A DNA stretch of 34,997 bases from Deltaproteobacteria bacterium. Its GTDB lineage: Bacteria; Desulfobacterota; Desulfobulbia; Desulfobulbales; Desulfobulbaceae. A program made the position numbers and the translations under genes. Location of the stretch: contig JAJRQC010000113.1 in assembly GCA_024280455.1 (NCBI GenBank), positions 1 to 34,997 of the forward strand. The letters run 5' to 3'. This document shows, one piece after another, positions 25,441 to 34,419 of this stretch (position 1 is its first letter; every line of letters begins with the position of its first letter). Under the pieces are notes generated by a model. The model worked only from the letters and a program-made list of their open reading frames with translations. It was not told where the DNA came from and ran no database searches.

Positions 25441-27434
25441 GCTGGCGGGATACCATATTGAATGAATTTGTGCAGGGAGTAAGCAGGTTAACGCTGGTCG
25501 CGGATCCAGATGGGCTGTTGACAGAGGAAAAACTGGCTCTTGAGCTCAAGGAAAAAGGATTTGATCTCCTTGAATTTTATGATCATATAGAATTCCGATA
25601 TGCCTATGAAGTGAATTACCGTTCCATTTGGGATCGTGGTGAGCAAACCGATTTAGTAGTTGTCTTGCGTCTGCAGGATTCAAAACTCGAAAACTTGCCG
25701 TTTGATCTGTTGCAAAGTGGACGAAAGCTACAGTTTAACTTGGGGACAATCTTTCCGAATTTCAGTTATCCGATCATTGAAAAACTCGATTATCAGCATC
25801 TTGATGACTTGTTTGCTGCCCAGGAAAAGTACAATCCGGATCGAATGGGGGACAATGCAACAAAAGATTTTATCCTGCGACATGTCTTTGGTATTGCCGC
25901 CGAACTGCTCCAGACCCCAGTGGATCTGTTGCGTTGTCTGCTGCGCTGTCATTACTCAAGTCTGAGCTTGCCATCTGAGTTATGGAACAGACTTGTCCAC
26001 TTGTTACAGCAAAACCAGAATTTTGCAGGGTGGCCGATTCAAGAAATTGTCCCTGATGCACTGGCATTTTTTTCTTTTTTACAGGAAAGATGGCCTCTTT
26101 TCCTGGCTTCGCTTGACCAGGCCAATGAGTCCAACACTATTCAAGAGCCGAGACATGTCTTTGACCTGGAATTTGCCGGGCCTGCAATATTGCCTTTTGG
26201 CCATCATGATATTTTGGTGTATATCGACAACCTTTTCGTTGAAGGAAAGCTCTCCCCGATTAAGTGGGAGAAAAAAACAGACGACTGGACACAGTGCGGC
26301 CTGATGAATAAAGGGGAAGCAGAAGGTGGAGCAGACAGGATAAACCGCTTGATGGATGCTGTATGGAAAGCTCTTCCCATGGAGGACTGCAGGTATGGTG
26401 GCTGGCTCACCTTTGCCCGAAAATGGGCGGAACTGCAACAGCTGGTTGAAACATTTGATTCTGAGAGATCTTTTTCGGAGATAGAAGAAATCAGCTCGGA
26501 AATTTCGATTAAGTTTGACCATTGGCTGCAGCATCATTATGGGAGTTTGATTAACTTGCCGCCAGTGTTTCCGGCAATGCTGCATCATGTTCCCAGGCAT
26601 CTTGCCAGAAACATTGAAGACGACCCGAATGGTCGGATTGCCCTGCTTGTTGTTGACGGGTTGTCCCTCTCTCAATGGTCTTCAATACGTAGCATTTTAC
26701 AGGAACAGGCATCTGATAAACACCTTGTGATTCGGGAATCGGCGACTTTTGCCTGGATCCCCACGTTAACCTCTGTCTCAAGACAGGCTCTTTTTGCCGG
26801 ATCTCCACCTTTTTATTTCCCTTCATCCATTGGATCTACTGCTAAAGAAAGCAAGTTATGGCGTAAATTCTGGGAGTCCATTGGCTTGTCTCGTCTGGAG
26901 GTAGCTTACCAGAAGGGCCTTGGTGACGGGGATGCTACGCAGACGCTTGATGATGTAATTTCTTCACGCACCAGAGTGCTTGGCCTGGTGATAGATAAAG
27001 TTGATAAGATTATGCATGGAATGCAGCTTGGTGCCTCTGGTATGCATAATCAGATAACACAATGGTGCAACCAGGGATTTTTAAGTTCTCTGGTTGATTA
27101 TTTATTAGACAGAAAATATCAGGTTTGGCTCACTTCAGATCATGGAAATATAGCGTGCAGCGGGGTGGGGAGTCCGTTGGAGGGATCTATTGCAGAAACA
27201 CGGGGAGAGCGTGTTCGAATTTATCCTACCAGGGAGCTTCGAACATCAATCTCTGCACAGTTTCCTGCCAGCCATGAATGGGAGCCAGTTGGCTTACCTC
27301 CCCATTATTTCCCATTACTCGCCAAAGATAATTCGGCTTTTATACAGGATGGGAAAAAAATTGTAGGGCATGGAGGAATGTCTATTGAAGAGGTCATTGT
27401 GCCTTTAATTAAGTTTGAAAGGAGGAGCAAGTGA
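25437..27434 (+). CDS. pglZ: PglZ, alkaline-phosphatase superfamily BREX protein
   Basis: This 665-residue protein has the PglZ signature: a metal-binding Asp in ALLVVDGLSLSQW near residue 403, the distal LTSDHGNIACSG near 565 and the C-terminal VGHGGMSIEEVIVPL near 643-657. It is the defining BREX protein and is required for defence; its substrate is not established. ATG 25437 overlaps the brxHII stop by four bases, and the stop overlaps brxA as GTGA, so the three are tightly coupled. There is no sign of truncation. Confidence 0.95.
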   Translation: MSWRDTILNEFVQGVSRLTLVADPDGLLTEEKLALELKEKGFDLLEFYDHIEFRYAYEVNYRSIWDRGEQTDLVVVLRLQDSKLENLPFDLLQSGRKLQFNLGTIFPNFSYPIIEKLDYQHLDDLFAAQEKYNPDRMGDNATKDFILRHVFGIAAELLQTPVDLLRCLLRCHYSSLSLPSELWNRLVHLLQQNQNFAGWPIQEIVPDALAFFSFLQERWPLFLASLDQANESNTIQEPRHVFDLEFAGPAILPFGHHDILVYIDNLFVEGKLSPIKWEKKTDDWTQCGLMNKGEAEGGADRINRLMDAVWKALPMEDCRYGGWLTFARKWAELQQLVETFDSERSFSEIEEISSEISIKFDHWLQHHYGSLINLPPVFPAMLHHVPRHLARNIEDDPNGRIALLVVDGLSLSQWSSIRSILQEQASDKHLVIRESATFAWIPTLTSVSRQALFAGSPPFYFPSSIGSTAKESKLWRKFWESIGLSRLEVAYQKGLGDGDATQTLDDVISSRTRVLGLVIDKVDKIMHGMQLGASGMHNQITQWCNQGFLSSLVDYLLDRKYQVWLTSDHGNIACSGVGSPLEGSIAETRGERVRIYPTRELRTSISAQFPASHEWEPVGLPPHYFPLLAKDNSAFIQDGKKIVGHGGMSIEEVIVPLIKFERRSK

Positions 27435-28192
27435 CCAACAGATATGATGCTTTAGGAGTCAAACAGGTAATCCGGCTGGAATGGATGGAGAGAGCTGTAC
27501 ATTTATCCATGTCCGGCATGGGGCCACAAGAAATCAGGTCAGAATTGCATGAATACCTTGCAGGACGCAAAGGCGACGGATTAATAGGAGAGAGAAGTAA
27601 ATTGACCTGTTCCCAGGCAGTGGTTGTTCTCATGAATATTTGGGGAAAACCGAACCCTGAAATTGCGGCCTTTATAGAAGATGTTAAATTACAGATTCAA
27701 AGCAATGGGGTGGATCCTGCTGAAAGAAAAGCACTATATTGGGCAGCGATAAGCGCTGCATACCCATTCTGGTTCAATGTTGCCAGGCAAGTAGGCAGAT
27801 TACTCAATCTACAGGATCAAATCACCAAACAACAGATCGTGAGGCGACTCAAGGAACAATATGGTGACCGCCAGACAGTGAGCCGTATTACCCGGTACGT
27901 TATTCGGTCATTTGTTGCTTGGGGTGTTCTTAAAGATGCTGCCAAGAAAGGGTGTTACGAACGTGGGGATTTACTAAGATTCCATGGCCAACATACAGTG
28001 AATTTGTTGATCGAATGTGCTTTACACACGTTACCTGAAGGTAAATCATTGATTAATGATCTCTATGCGAACCCAGGTTTTTTTATTTTCGAGTTCCCTA
28101 TAATAACAGGCAAAATTATTGCTCAGGACAATCAGCGTATTGAGGTTATGAGGTTTGGGGTAGATGAAGAGGTCTTGAAGTTAGCGCTTTGA
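27431..28192 (+). CDS. brxA: BrxA (DUF1819-type) small BREX protein
   Basis: This 253-residue protein has the BrxA-like segment YWAAISAAYPFWFNVARQVGRLLNLQDQIT, with a C-terminal helix-turn-helix-like part (ITKQQIVRRLKEQYGDRQTVSRITRYVIRSF). In type 3 BREX, brxA is the last gene, as here. BrxA of type 1 systems binds DNA. The GTG start at 27431 overlaps the pglZ stop (GTGA) and follows AGGAGG, a strong ribosome site. It closes the BREX operon; I see no clear terminator in 28193-28305. Confidence 0.85.
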   Translation: MTNRYDALGVKQVIRLEWMERAVHLSMSGMGPQEIRSELHEYLAGRKGDGLIGERSKLTCSQAVVVLMNIWGKPNPEIAAFIEDVKLQIQSNGVDPAERKALYWAAISAAYPFWFNVARQVGRLLNLQDQITKQQIVRRLKEQYGDRQTVSRITRYVIRSFVAWGVLKDAAKKGCYERGDLLRFHGQHTVNLLIECALHTLPEGKSLINDLYANPGFFIFEFPIITGKIIAQDNQRIEVMRFGVDEEVLKLAL

Positions 28193-28305
28193 TTTTTAAA
28201 AAATTGGAACGGGCAGATTGCTTGACTTATTTATGATTAATGGTAAGCGTTAGATTGAGATTTTTGTTTTTTGGATCAAACTTCTTTCTATGAATAGGAG
28301 ATGTT

Positions 28306-28548
28306 ATGGTGATTATTCCTGTTTGTCCTCATTGTGGTTTTGAAGTTGAAGATGAGGAGATGTGCCGGGCATGTGGCGCATTGATAGAGGACATCCCTGT
28401 TCGAGATGTATCATTGACTCATGGTATTGGCCGGTTCATTACCGGGTTGAAAAATAAAGGGTTTCATGGCGCTGCATCTACTTGTATTGGAGATCCCGGG
28501 GCGGCTCCCTTTTTCTTTGATGAAGAGATTAGAAAGCTTCATGAATAG
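28306..28548 (+). CDS. Small zinc-ribbon protein
   Basis: This 80-residue protein has CPHC and CRAC pairs at about residues 6-24 (VCPHCGFEVEDEEMCRACGA), a classic short zinc ribbon, followed by a tail without recognisable domain (GIGRFITGLKNKG...AAPFFFDEEI). AGGAG lies five bases before ATG 28306. It is separated from brxA by 113 bases of AT-rich DNA with no detected feature and faces the convergent traG operon. Function unknown; it may be part of the island or of the element backbone. Confidence 0.65.
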   Translation: MVIIPVCPHCGFEVEDEEMCRACGALIEDIPVRDVSLTHGIGRFITGLKNKGFHGAASTCIGDPGAAPFFFDEEIRKLHE

Positions 28549-28576
28549 TCTCGAGAATCAATCCATATTTCCTGAG

Positions 28577-29731
28577 TTACTTTTTTATCGTTGAGGGTGC
28601 ATCTCTCTGTATAGGGCCAGGTTTTGGGACAGTCACGCCTTCGGATACCGTTGGCTTCGGTGCATTGACGCCCGTAAAGGTATCAAAATATCCCTTATCA
28701 TCGCTTGGCCTCACTCCTTGACTATCCACCAGCCCTTTGAATGTTTTGCCAACTCCCTCTTTGGCTATGCCGGTGGCAGTGGTTTGCACCCTTCCTTTAC
28801 CGGCCTCTTCCCTCCTGTTCAGATTATGGAGTGTATCTGCGTCCTGCTGGATTCTGGTACCATTTGGTTCTCGTAACCGAGCGGAATCATCCGGCAAGGA
28901 AAAACTATCACCTGTAATAACCGCAGTATTTTCTGCGGCTGTTACAGCCGCCTGGTCACCGGCTTTTTTCAATATATCCTGTCCGTTCACCTGTTCACGG
29001 GTGTTTTGCATTGCCTCGTGAACTTGACTGGTTGTATTCCCCCAACCGTAGCCGCTACCACTGACAAAACCATTGACAATATCATGCATATTGTCAACTC
29101 CCTGGCTACCCTGCCGGGTAAGGTAATGATTGAAATCAGTTATGGCACGCCTGATGTTTTCGGGAGACTCACTACCATACCGTTCCATGGCATAATTTTT
29201 TACCAGAGCAGTCGTCAAGTCTGCTCCGTACGATTCGGTGGATGTTCTCAGCTCTCTAGCATCATTGAGATAGGCATACGCCTCTGAGGCACCTATTTGT
29301 TTAGCCATTTTGGTCATGTAATCCAACCCTTGAGAATTATTTAACGTTTGACTCAACGATTCTGATCGTACCCTTGCCTGATCTCTGGCAAAAGCTCTGG
29401 TTGTATCTTCGGAAACATCAAAACTTGCTCTTTCATTGTCCTGACCAATGACTGTAATTTGTCCATTAGCTCCGAATATTTTCTTAAATCCCGCCCCAAC
29501 AGATGACTGAAAGGCAGTACGTGTATTTTCATCCATGGAATGAACGAAACTGGATTTATCACTGAATGCTCTTTTCCAATTTGATTTTAAGGCATTGTCC
29601 AGGCGGCTGGAAAAAGCTCGTGCTTCACTGCTGGTCTGGCTGTCTCTATGAATTTGATCCCAGGCTGTACTCCAGTTTGTGTTACTTCCCAGGCTGTTTG
29701 ATGCAGAGACTATTTTTTGATGCTGGGCCAT
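28577..29731 (-). CDS. traG: TraG C-terminal region (separate frame)
   Basis: This 384-residue hydrophilic protein has the composition of the periplasmic/cytoplasmic C-terminal part of F-type TraG: helical, Ser/Gln/Asn-rich, with DNALKSNWKRAFSDKSSFVHSMDENTRTAFQSS and no membrane segments. In F, that region stabilises mating pairs and takes part in entry exclusion. It overlaps the upstream TraG N-terminal frame by 22 bases and lies in the -1 frame, joined at an A6 run directly before the first frame's TAG stop. ATG 29731 has only a weak GGA upstream. It may be a natural split gene, a frameshift fusion product or a sequence error. Confidence 0.75.
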   Translation of the reverse strand: MAQHQKIVSASNSLGSNTNWSTAWDQIHRDSQTSSEARAFSSRLDNALKSNWKRAFSDKSSFVHSMDENTRTAFQSSVGAGFKKIFGANGQITVIGQDNERASFDVSEDTTRAFARDQARVRSESLSQTLNNSQGLDYMTKMAKQIGASEAYAYLNDARELRTSTESYGADLTTALVKNYAMERYGSESPENIRRAITDFNHYLTRQGSQGVDNMHDIVNGFVSGSGYGWGNTTSQVHEAMQNTREQVNGQDILKKAGDQAAVTAAENTAVITGDSFSLPDDSARLREPNGTRIQQDADTLHNLNRREEAGKGRVQTTATGIAKEGVGKTFKGLVDSQGVRPSDDKGYFDTFTGVNAPKPTVSEGVTVPKPGPIQRDAPSTIKK

Positions 29732-31686
29732 GGATCCGACTGTGACCGGTTGAGTCCATTAACGGTGGCTTGAGTAGTCTGGAAATTACCGGAACCGTCA
29801 ACGGAGTAACTTGCCCTACCTTCCGCCATGTTATCAACAGCTACACCGGTGCCTCCGGATCCGGTTGTGGTGACAGTGGTGGAGCCGTCTGCATTGACGG
29901 TTTCTGATTTTGTTCTGGTTCCATGACCATCGGGAGCAGTGGATACTTCCACCAGGCCGGAGTTCGTTCCCACGCTCATTCTGGCAGAGGCCATCATGGT
30001 GGCCATGTCACTGTCTGAGGTGCCCTGGTCGATCTGTCCGGATTGCTGCAGGGAGTTTTTAGCATTCATGGCTGCTTTGTAACCGCCGACATTTCTATGC
30101 AGGGAAAATGCGCCGGCTGCCGCCATGTTGGAAAATCGATGTTCCGGCATACCGGCAAGCAGACCTGCGGCCCGTACCTGCTGATTCATGGCTGCAGATG
30201 TTCCTTCCGGGGTGAGCAGTTGACCTGCCTGCGCTCCACCGGACTGGACAATCCTGCTCAGGTTTCCGGCAAGCATTGCCAGAGCATGGCCACCGAAGCG
30301 GATCAACATCATGGAGAAAAAACTTGCCAGCATGATACCGGCAGAACGAATCACCCCGAACATGGCCAGCAGTTTGATGGAGATGGTCGGGAATGCGGCC
30401 ATGGCATAGACACCGAGATTGGACTGCCGCATATCCTCAAAGGCATAGGTGGCATAATCCATTGCCGCCCCGTGAATCACGGCATCGGTGATTCCCCAGG
30501 TGGTGAGAAAGACAAAAAAACCAAACATCACCGATACGGCCTTGCCCACAACAGGGGTAAATAAAAAGAGTACCAGAAAGGGAATAACACCGATGGCAAT
30601 GGCGGTCATCACTGCCCGGATGATGGGGATCCACTCGTTCATGGTCAGGCCGATTCCCAGACCGGTGGAAGTGATTTTCCGGTTACTCTCCATGAGCATG
30701 GATGTTTCGTAATCGTCCTGGAAATAAAAGTTGTAGAGGATTTCCGCAATCTGCCGCTGCTGGATGATCTTTTCCGGAGTAACGGCGGTTCCGGTGGTAA
30801 AATTTAGGGTGCTGGTGAGTAGCGTTTTGCATGTGTTCAGTTCCGCCATATTGGCCGGATCAAAATAGGCTTTGCTGCAGACTTTTTTTATAGCCTCGTC
30901 GTAATTGGCGGGATTGGCATAGATGGGTTGTAAACTGTTCCAGGCTTCCGTGCAGGTGACGTTTGCCCCTTCCGGATGCACAGCATCATAGTACACGGTG
31001 TACACTGCCGGATTGACCGCTTTGCCGAGATCGGTCAGAAAATCCGTTGTGTTGTTGCGCAGATCATCGAGCGAAAGAGTTGTGCCGGGCCGAACCAGTT
31101 CAAACGTCACACAATCCTTGACGTAGCGGATCATGCTCGTCCTGGCATAGTTATTCTTGGGAGAAGATCCCTTGACCGATTCCAGGGCCTTGAATCCTAT
31201 GCCGCCGGCCGTTGTCTGGTATTCGGCTCCCGGGGCGGCTGCGGTGTCGATAATATCGACCATGCCCCGTTCGATTTTGTTCAGAAATCCGGCGGTAAAG
31301 ACGACTGCATCCGGCACCTGGCCGATGGTCTGGAACCGGTTCAGCACCGGATCGTAAACCGTGATGTTTCCCTTGGGGACAAACAGGGCCAGGTAGAGAA
31401 TGGCTCCGAAAAAGACCGGCACTGCCCAGACCATGGGAATAACCCGTGCGCCGGTGGCAGCTCTTGCCAGCCAGGCGGTCACCCCGGCAATGAGGCCCAG
31501 CACCATGATGACAAAAAGAAGGCCCTGGTAACCCGAATCACTGAAAATCAGGGCGATTTTGGTAAATGCCTGGGTGACAGGGTTGAAGCCGCCATAGGTG
31601 TAATACTCCATGTCCAGGGCAAAAGCCTGAGCGGCATGGAGCATTACCCATGGCAGAATTGTTATTATGATGGAGCGTTTTCTCAT
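29710..31686 (-). CDS. traG: TraG N-terminal membrane region, mating-pair stabilisation
   Basis: This 658-residue protein matches the TraG_N domain. A hydrophobic start (MRKRSIIITILPWVMLHAAQAFA) precedes DMEYYTYGGFNPVTQAFTKIALIFSDSGY. Several membrane segments follow (GLLFVIMVLGLIAGVTAWLA, VPVFFGAILYLALFV, two or three near residues 355-450), and a Gly/Ser/Thr-rich tail ends it. Complete F TraG is about 940 residues; with the next frame this gene would total about 1040. ATG 31686 overlaps the upstream 68-aa gene (ATGA). It works with TraH in the F-type type IV secretion apparatus. Confidence 0.88.
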   Translation of the reverse strand: MRKRSIIITILPWVMLHAAQAFALDMEYYTYGGFNPVTQAFTKIALIFSDSGYQGLLFVIMVLGLIAGVTAWLARAATGARVIPMVWAVPVFFGAILYLALFVPKGNITVYDPVLNRFQTIGQVPDAVVFTAGFLNKIERGMVDIIDTAAAPGAEYQTTAGGIGFKALESVKGSSPKNNYARTSMIRYVKDCVTFELVRPGTTLSLDDLRNNTTDFLTDLGKAVNPAVYTVYYDAVHPEGANVTCTEAWNSLQPIYANPANYDEAIKKVCSKAYFDPANMAELNTCKTLLTSTLNFTTGTAVTPEKIIQQRQIAEILYNFYFQDDYETSMLMESNRKITSTGLGIGLTMNEWIPIIRAVMTAIAIGVIPFLVLFLFTPVVGKAVSVMFGFFVFLTTWGITDAVIHGAAMDYATYAFEDMRQSNLGVYAMAAFPTISIKLLAMFGVIRSAGIMLASFFSMMLIRFGGHALAMLAGNLSRIVQSGGAQAGQLLTPEGTSAAMNQQVRAAGLLAGMPEHRFSNMAAAGAFSLHRNVGGYKAAMNAKNSLQQSGQIDQGTSDSDMATMMASARMSVGTNSGLVEVSTAPDGHGTRTKSETVNADGSTTVTTTGSGGTGVAVDNMAEGRASYSVDGSGNFQTTQATVNGLNRSQSDPWPSIKK

Positions 31687-31889
31687 TCTTCCGGTTTTAT
31701 GACTTCCGGCATGTCTATGGTTTGAATCGTCAAAACATCATCATCAAGAACCTCCTTACGAAACACCATGGCAATAGGTGATATATCCAGCGTTAATGAC
31801 TTGCCGGTCGCTGCATACGTAGCATCAGAATGATCTTCTAAGATAACTCCCTGTCTGCTTTGCGGATTCCAAATCCAATGCACTTCCAT
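31683..31889 (-). CDS. Small hypothetical protein between traH and traG
   Basis: This 68-residue acidic protein (MEVHWIWNPQSRQGVILEDH...) has no recognised domain. A strong GGAGGAG Shine-Dalgarno precedes ATG 31889, and its stop overlaps the traG start by four bases, so it is a translated member of the transfer operon. I do not recognise a family. It could be a small cytoplasmic accessory factor. Confidence 0.7.
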   Translation of the reverse strand: MEVHWIWNPQSRQGVILEDHSDATYAATGKSLTLDISPIAMVFRKEVLDDDVLTIQTIDMPEVIKPEE

Positions 31890-31934
31890 ACGATCTCCTC
31901 CAAATTTAAGGAATAAAAAAAAATGGTTAAAACA

Positions 31935-33371
31935 TTACATCTGCAGCCTTGCGGCTACATCCTTCCCGTAACGGCGGGTTATCTCCGCCGTCATCTGGGC
32001 CTCAACCTTCTGCATGTGCTCAAGGTAATCCATGATGGTGGACATCTCCTTTGCCGAGGCGATATAGCTGGCCCGGGCAGCATTCTGGAGCCGCCTGATT
32101 CTTTTGAGCATGATTGAGATATTCTGATCGGCATGTTCGGCAAAGATGACTGCCGCACAGTTCTCCGATGGCTGGCCTGAGCTGGCTTCAGCCTGCTTTT
32201 CCAGCATCTCCCGTGCCTTCCAGGCAATGGTCTCTGCCCGGATATAGAGATCAGACAGCATCTGCAGGGCATAGGCATTGGAGGTGATATCTGCAAGACC
32301 GGACACAGCAGCCTCCTGCAGCCCTGCCCCCACGGCGGTTTTTAATATGGGTAGAGCCGAAAGAGGATTTGAGGCAAGAAAAGTTTCTTCGGCAGAGCTG
32401 AGGGCGGATTTGTTTTCAATTTTACCCGCTATGCCGGTTAACGTTGTTTGAACGTATTGTCGCAGATCCCGGTTGGTATCCGTGATCTGGCTGCAGGTTC
32501 CGCTGGTATTTTTGGTGTACACCTCACCGTTGGTGAACGCCTTGATGTCATCGGGATTGTTCTCCGGGCATGGCGCTTCATAAGAAACCTTGTAGGCATT
32601 GGCGGATCCTTCCAGGTTTACATCCCCCACCAATCCCCGGATAAGATTGGTATAATCGGCAGGAAGGCCCAATCTGCTACCCACGTTTTCCAGGAGTGAG
32701 CCGCCGGAAAGAAAGGTATTTCGTATTTCAGCGTTACAGCCATTGGTCACCCTGGCAACATCGCCTGCCTGGGGCACATTGTTATTGGCCTTATCCTCGG
32801 TGGTGATAATATCCCACATTTCGGAGACGCCTTGGCTCAGCTTGTTTTCCTTGATGGCTGTTCCAAGTTTTTCCTTCATCACCTCGTTGGAATGAAAGCC
32901 GTTTTCATCCATAACCACCCCGACCAGCTCCTTGGCAGCCGCGCATTCATCCAGCTGCATGGAGTTGAGCTTGTCGGAAAGGGCCTCAAAGTTTTTGATG
33001 GTATTGGAACATTGCTCACAGAGTGTTTTCAGACCCAGATCAAAGGCTACGGATGCCGCACCGGACAGGATCCCCTGGAGTTTATCCACCAGATAGTCGG
33101 TATTCATGAAGGAAAAGCCGCCCATGAACACATCAATCCCGCCACAGCCGCTTTTGATTCGCGGCATTTCCACAGTGACTGGATAATCGGCACTATTGGG
33201 CCACCGGGCACTGAAACTGCCGCCGGAATAATAGCCTCGCTGCTGTCCTGAAAAATAATTGGGCGAAGTGGTAGTACGCTGGTTGAGCCAGTCATCAACC
33301 CATGCGGCGGATACATTCCCGGCAATCATTTGGGTAAGTATGATTGTGACGACAAGAATTTTTAAAAACAT
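31935..33371 (-). CDS. traH: TraH, F-type conjugation pilus/secretion protein
   Basis: This 478-residue protein starts with a signal peptide (MFLKILVVTIILTQMIAGN, probable cleavage after VSA at about residue 22) and continues AWVDDWLNQRTTTSPNYFSG. It carries the TraH block RIKSGCGGIDVFMGGFSFMN and the helical region with LCEQCSNTIKNFEALSDKLNSMQLDECAAA. The C-terminus is coiled-coil-like (AEHADQNISIMLKRIRRLQ). In F the protein is periplasmic, needed for pilus extension, and interacts with TraF and TraU. It is upstream of traG on the same strand, the standard order. Spacing to the following small gene is 45 bases. Confidence 0.93.
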   Translation of the reverse strand: MFLKILVVTIILTQMIAGNVSAAWVDDWLNQRTTTSPNYFSGQQRGYYSGGSFSARWPNSADYPVTVEMPRIKSGCGGIDVFMGGFSFMNTDYLVDKLQGILSGAASVAFDLGLKTLCEQCSNTIKNFEALSDKLNSMQLDECAAAKELVGVVMDENGFHSNEVMKEKLGTAIKENKLSQGVSEMWDIITTEDKANNNVPQAGDVARVTNGCNAEIRNTFLSGGSLLENVGSRLGLPADYTNLIRGLVGDVNLEGSANAYKVSYEAPCPENNPDDIKAFTNGEVYTKNTSGTCSQITDTNRDLRQYVQTTLTGIAGKIENKSALSSAEETFLASNPLSALPILKTAVGAGLQEAAVSGLADITSNAYALQMLSDLYIRAETIAWKAREMLEKQAEASSGQPSENCAAVIFAEHADQNISIMLKRIRRLQNAARASYIASAKEMSTIMDYLEHMQKVEAQMTAEITRRYGKDVAARLQM

Positions 33372-33662
33372 CGTATTCCCCTGAAAAAGTATGTCCTGCT
33401 ACTTACTCTTTTTAGAGGGGGTGACCTGTTTAAAGTGCGGGGATGGAAATATCCGAGGGGAAGAGATTCCTTGGCGAGGTCCAACTGCGGAGGAATGATA
33501 TTCTATGTGCTAAACGCATCAAAAGATGCACTGTTCTGCACATGGAACATAACGATCACGGCGAAAAGCAATACTGATTTTTTGGCTCTGTTTTGTTGTT
33601 GTTTTCTTCTCTACTCTGTTCTTGTCAGTTCTCCTGCGTGACGTCACGTGACACCTGCAAAT
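33372..33662. other. Intergenic region between traH and the XRE/RelE pair
   Basis: No convincing gene is seen in these 291 bases. The traH-proximal part has G/C blocks on the minus strand (CCCC clusters at about 33416-33465). The perfect 12-bp palindrome CGTGACGTCACG lies at 33637-33648, near the 3' end of the antitoxin gene. A short plus-strand frame at 33435-33641 has an odd Cys/Phe-rich composition and no ribosome site. Confidence 0.5.
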
Positions 33663-34037
33663 TCACAAATCCAGAAAACGGGCTGGTGAAGTGTGCAGTA
33701 ACGTTGCCAGCTTCTTTGCCATTTCAAGGCTTATGGCCCGGCTATTGTTCTCCATGTTGGAGATATGCTGCCTTGGCAGGTCACCTAACATTTTACCCAA
33801 TGCCTCCTGGGTCAGGCCTGCATTCTGCCGATAGATACGCAGGGATTCGCCCGGAGTCAGCCCGGCCTTTGCCTCTTTGTACCAGTCCGCCTCCTGGGCA
33901 TCGACAAACTCTTCATCCGGATCGGTGATGATCACCAGGTCGTCCCCGCATTCATCCGCAAGTGTTTTCAGGAGTTTTTCAGATATTTCTCCGGTGATCC
34001 TGACATCAATATGGGGCGTTTTCGCGACTGCCTGCAT
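33663..34037 (-). CDS. XRE-family antitoxin/regulator of a RelE-like pair
   Basis: This 124-residue protein has an N-terminal flexible region and a C-terminal helix-turn-helix (LTPGESLRIYRQNAGLTQEALGKMLGDLPRQHISNMENNSRAISLEMAKKLA, quoted in parts: SLRIYRQNAGLTQEAL, PRQHISNMENN). It should neutralise and repress the toxin encoded just upstream. I take ATG 34037, preceded by GAGG with seven bases spacing, over an ATG at 34070; both overlap the toxin reading frame. Orientation and order toxin then antitoxin match RelE/HigB-XRE pairs. Confidence 0.82.
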   Translation of the reverse strand: MQAVAKTPHIDVRITGEISEKLLKTLADECGDDLVIITDPDEEFVDAQEADWYKEAKAGLTPGESLRIYRQNAGLTQEALGKMLGDLPRQHISNMENNSRAISLEMAKKLATLLHTSPARFLDL

Positions 34038-34272
34038 AATATACCTCGATTTCAATGGTTCCCTTTTCATACCGCCAGCAGGCGACCCATTTTCTGCTGA
34101 GATGACAATGGTATTCCAGCTTTGATAACTTACTGTAATTTGGCCACCCGGGCTGTACCGGACCCTTTTCAGTCAGGTCATCAACAAGCAGGGCCAGTCG
34201 TTGCTGCTCACTTTTCGGGATCCTGCTGACGGCCTTGACAACTTTTTTCTTCATTATCACGCGGTATTTCAT
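34006..34272 (-). CDS. RelE-like toxin
   Basis: This 88-residue protein (MKYRVIMKKKVVKAVSRIPK...) carries the RelE/ParE superfamily pattern: basic helix VVKAVSRIPKSEQQRLALLVDDL, the WPNYSKLSKLEYHCHLSRKWVACWRYEKGTIEIEVYYAGSREN end (key pieces HCHLSRKWVACWRY and VYYAGSREN). It probably acts as a ribosome-dependent mRNA interferase. ATG 34272 follows GGAG closely; a GTG at 34281 is an alternative. Its stop overlaps the antitoxin gene. This is the second classical TA module of the element besides HigBA. Confidence 0.8.
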   Translation of the reverse strand: MKYRVIMKKKVVKAVSRIPKSEQQRLALLVDDLTEKGPVQPGWPNYSKLSKLEYHCHLSRKWVACWRYEKGTIEIEVYYAGSRENAPY

Positions 34273-34380
34273 ATACTCCACATGTAATATTTTTTTGGTT
34301 ACAAGTCAAGCGCGAAATATAACGCCAGCCACGGCAACTCAGTTACATAGCCAATCCTCTAAAATTTTTATGGCTTATAT

Positions 34381-34401
34381 CGTAAGAATTTACGGTATAA
34401 T
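34381..34401 (+). promoter_or_regulatory. Possible promoter and operator upstream of the small plus-strand gene
   Basis: TATAAT lies at 34396-34401 and the inverted repeat CGTAA-GAAT-TTACG at 34381-34394 directly upstream. No clear -35 box is seen. The region is between the divergent RelE-like gene and the small gene at 34420, so the operator could serve either. Confidence 0.35.
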
Positions 34402-34419
34402 ACAAAACATTGAGATCCT

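Noticed and set aside
22522-27434. DISARM system (DrmD-like helicase)
   Set aside because: The helicase is DrmD-like, but BrxF, BrxC, PglZ and BrxA in order identify type 3 BREX; no drmA, drmB or drmC genes are seen.
28193-28305. Terminator after brxA
   Set aside because: The region is AT-rich with short T runs but no stem strong enough to call an intrinsic terminator.
30976-31725. 249-aa plus-strand frame opposite traG
   Set aside because: It is a shadow of the TraG N-terminal coding sequence, with His/Gly-rich composition typical of antisense frames.
33435-33641. 68-aa plus-strand frame between traH and the antitoxin gene
   Set aside because: It lacks a ribosome site and has a Cys/Phe/Leu-rich, unbalanced composition, consistent with chance.
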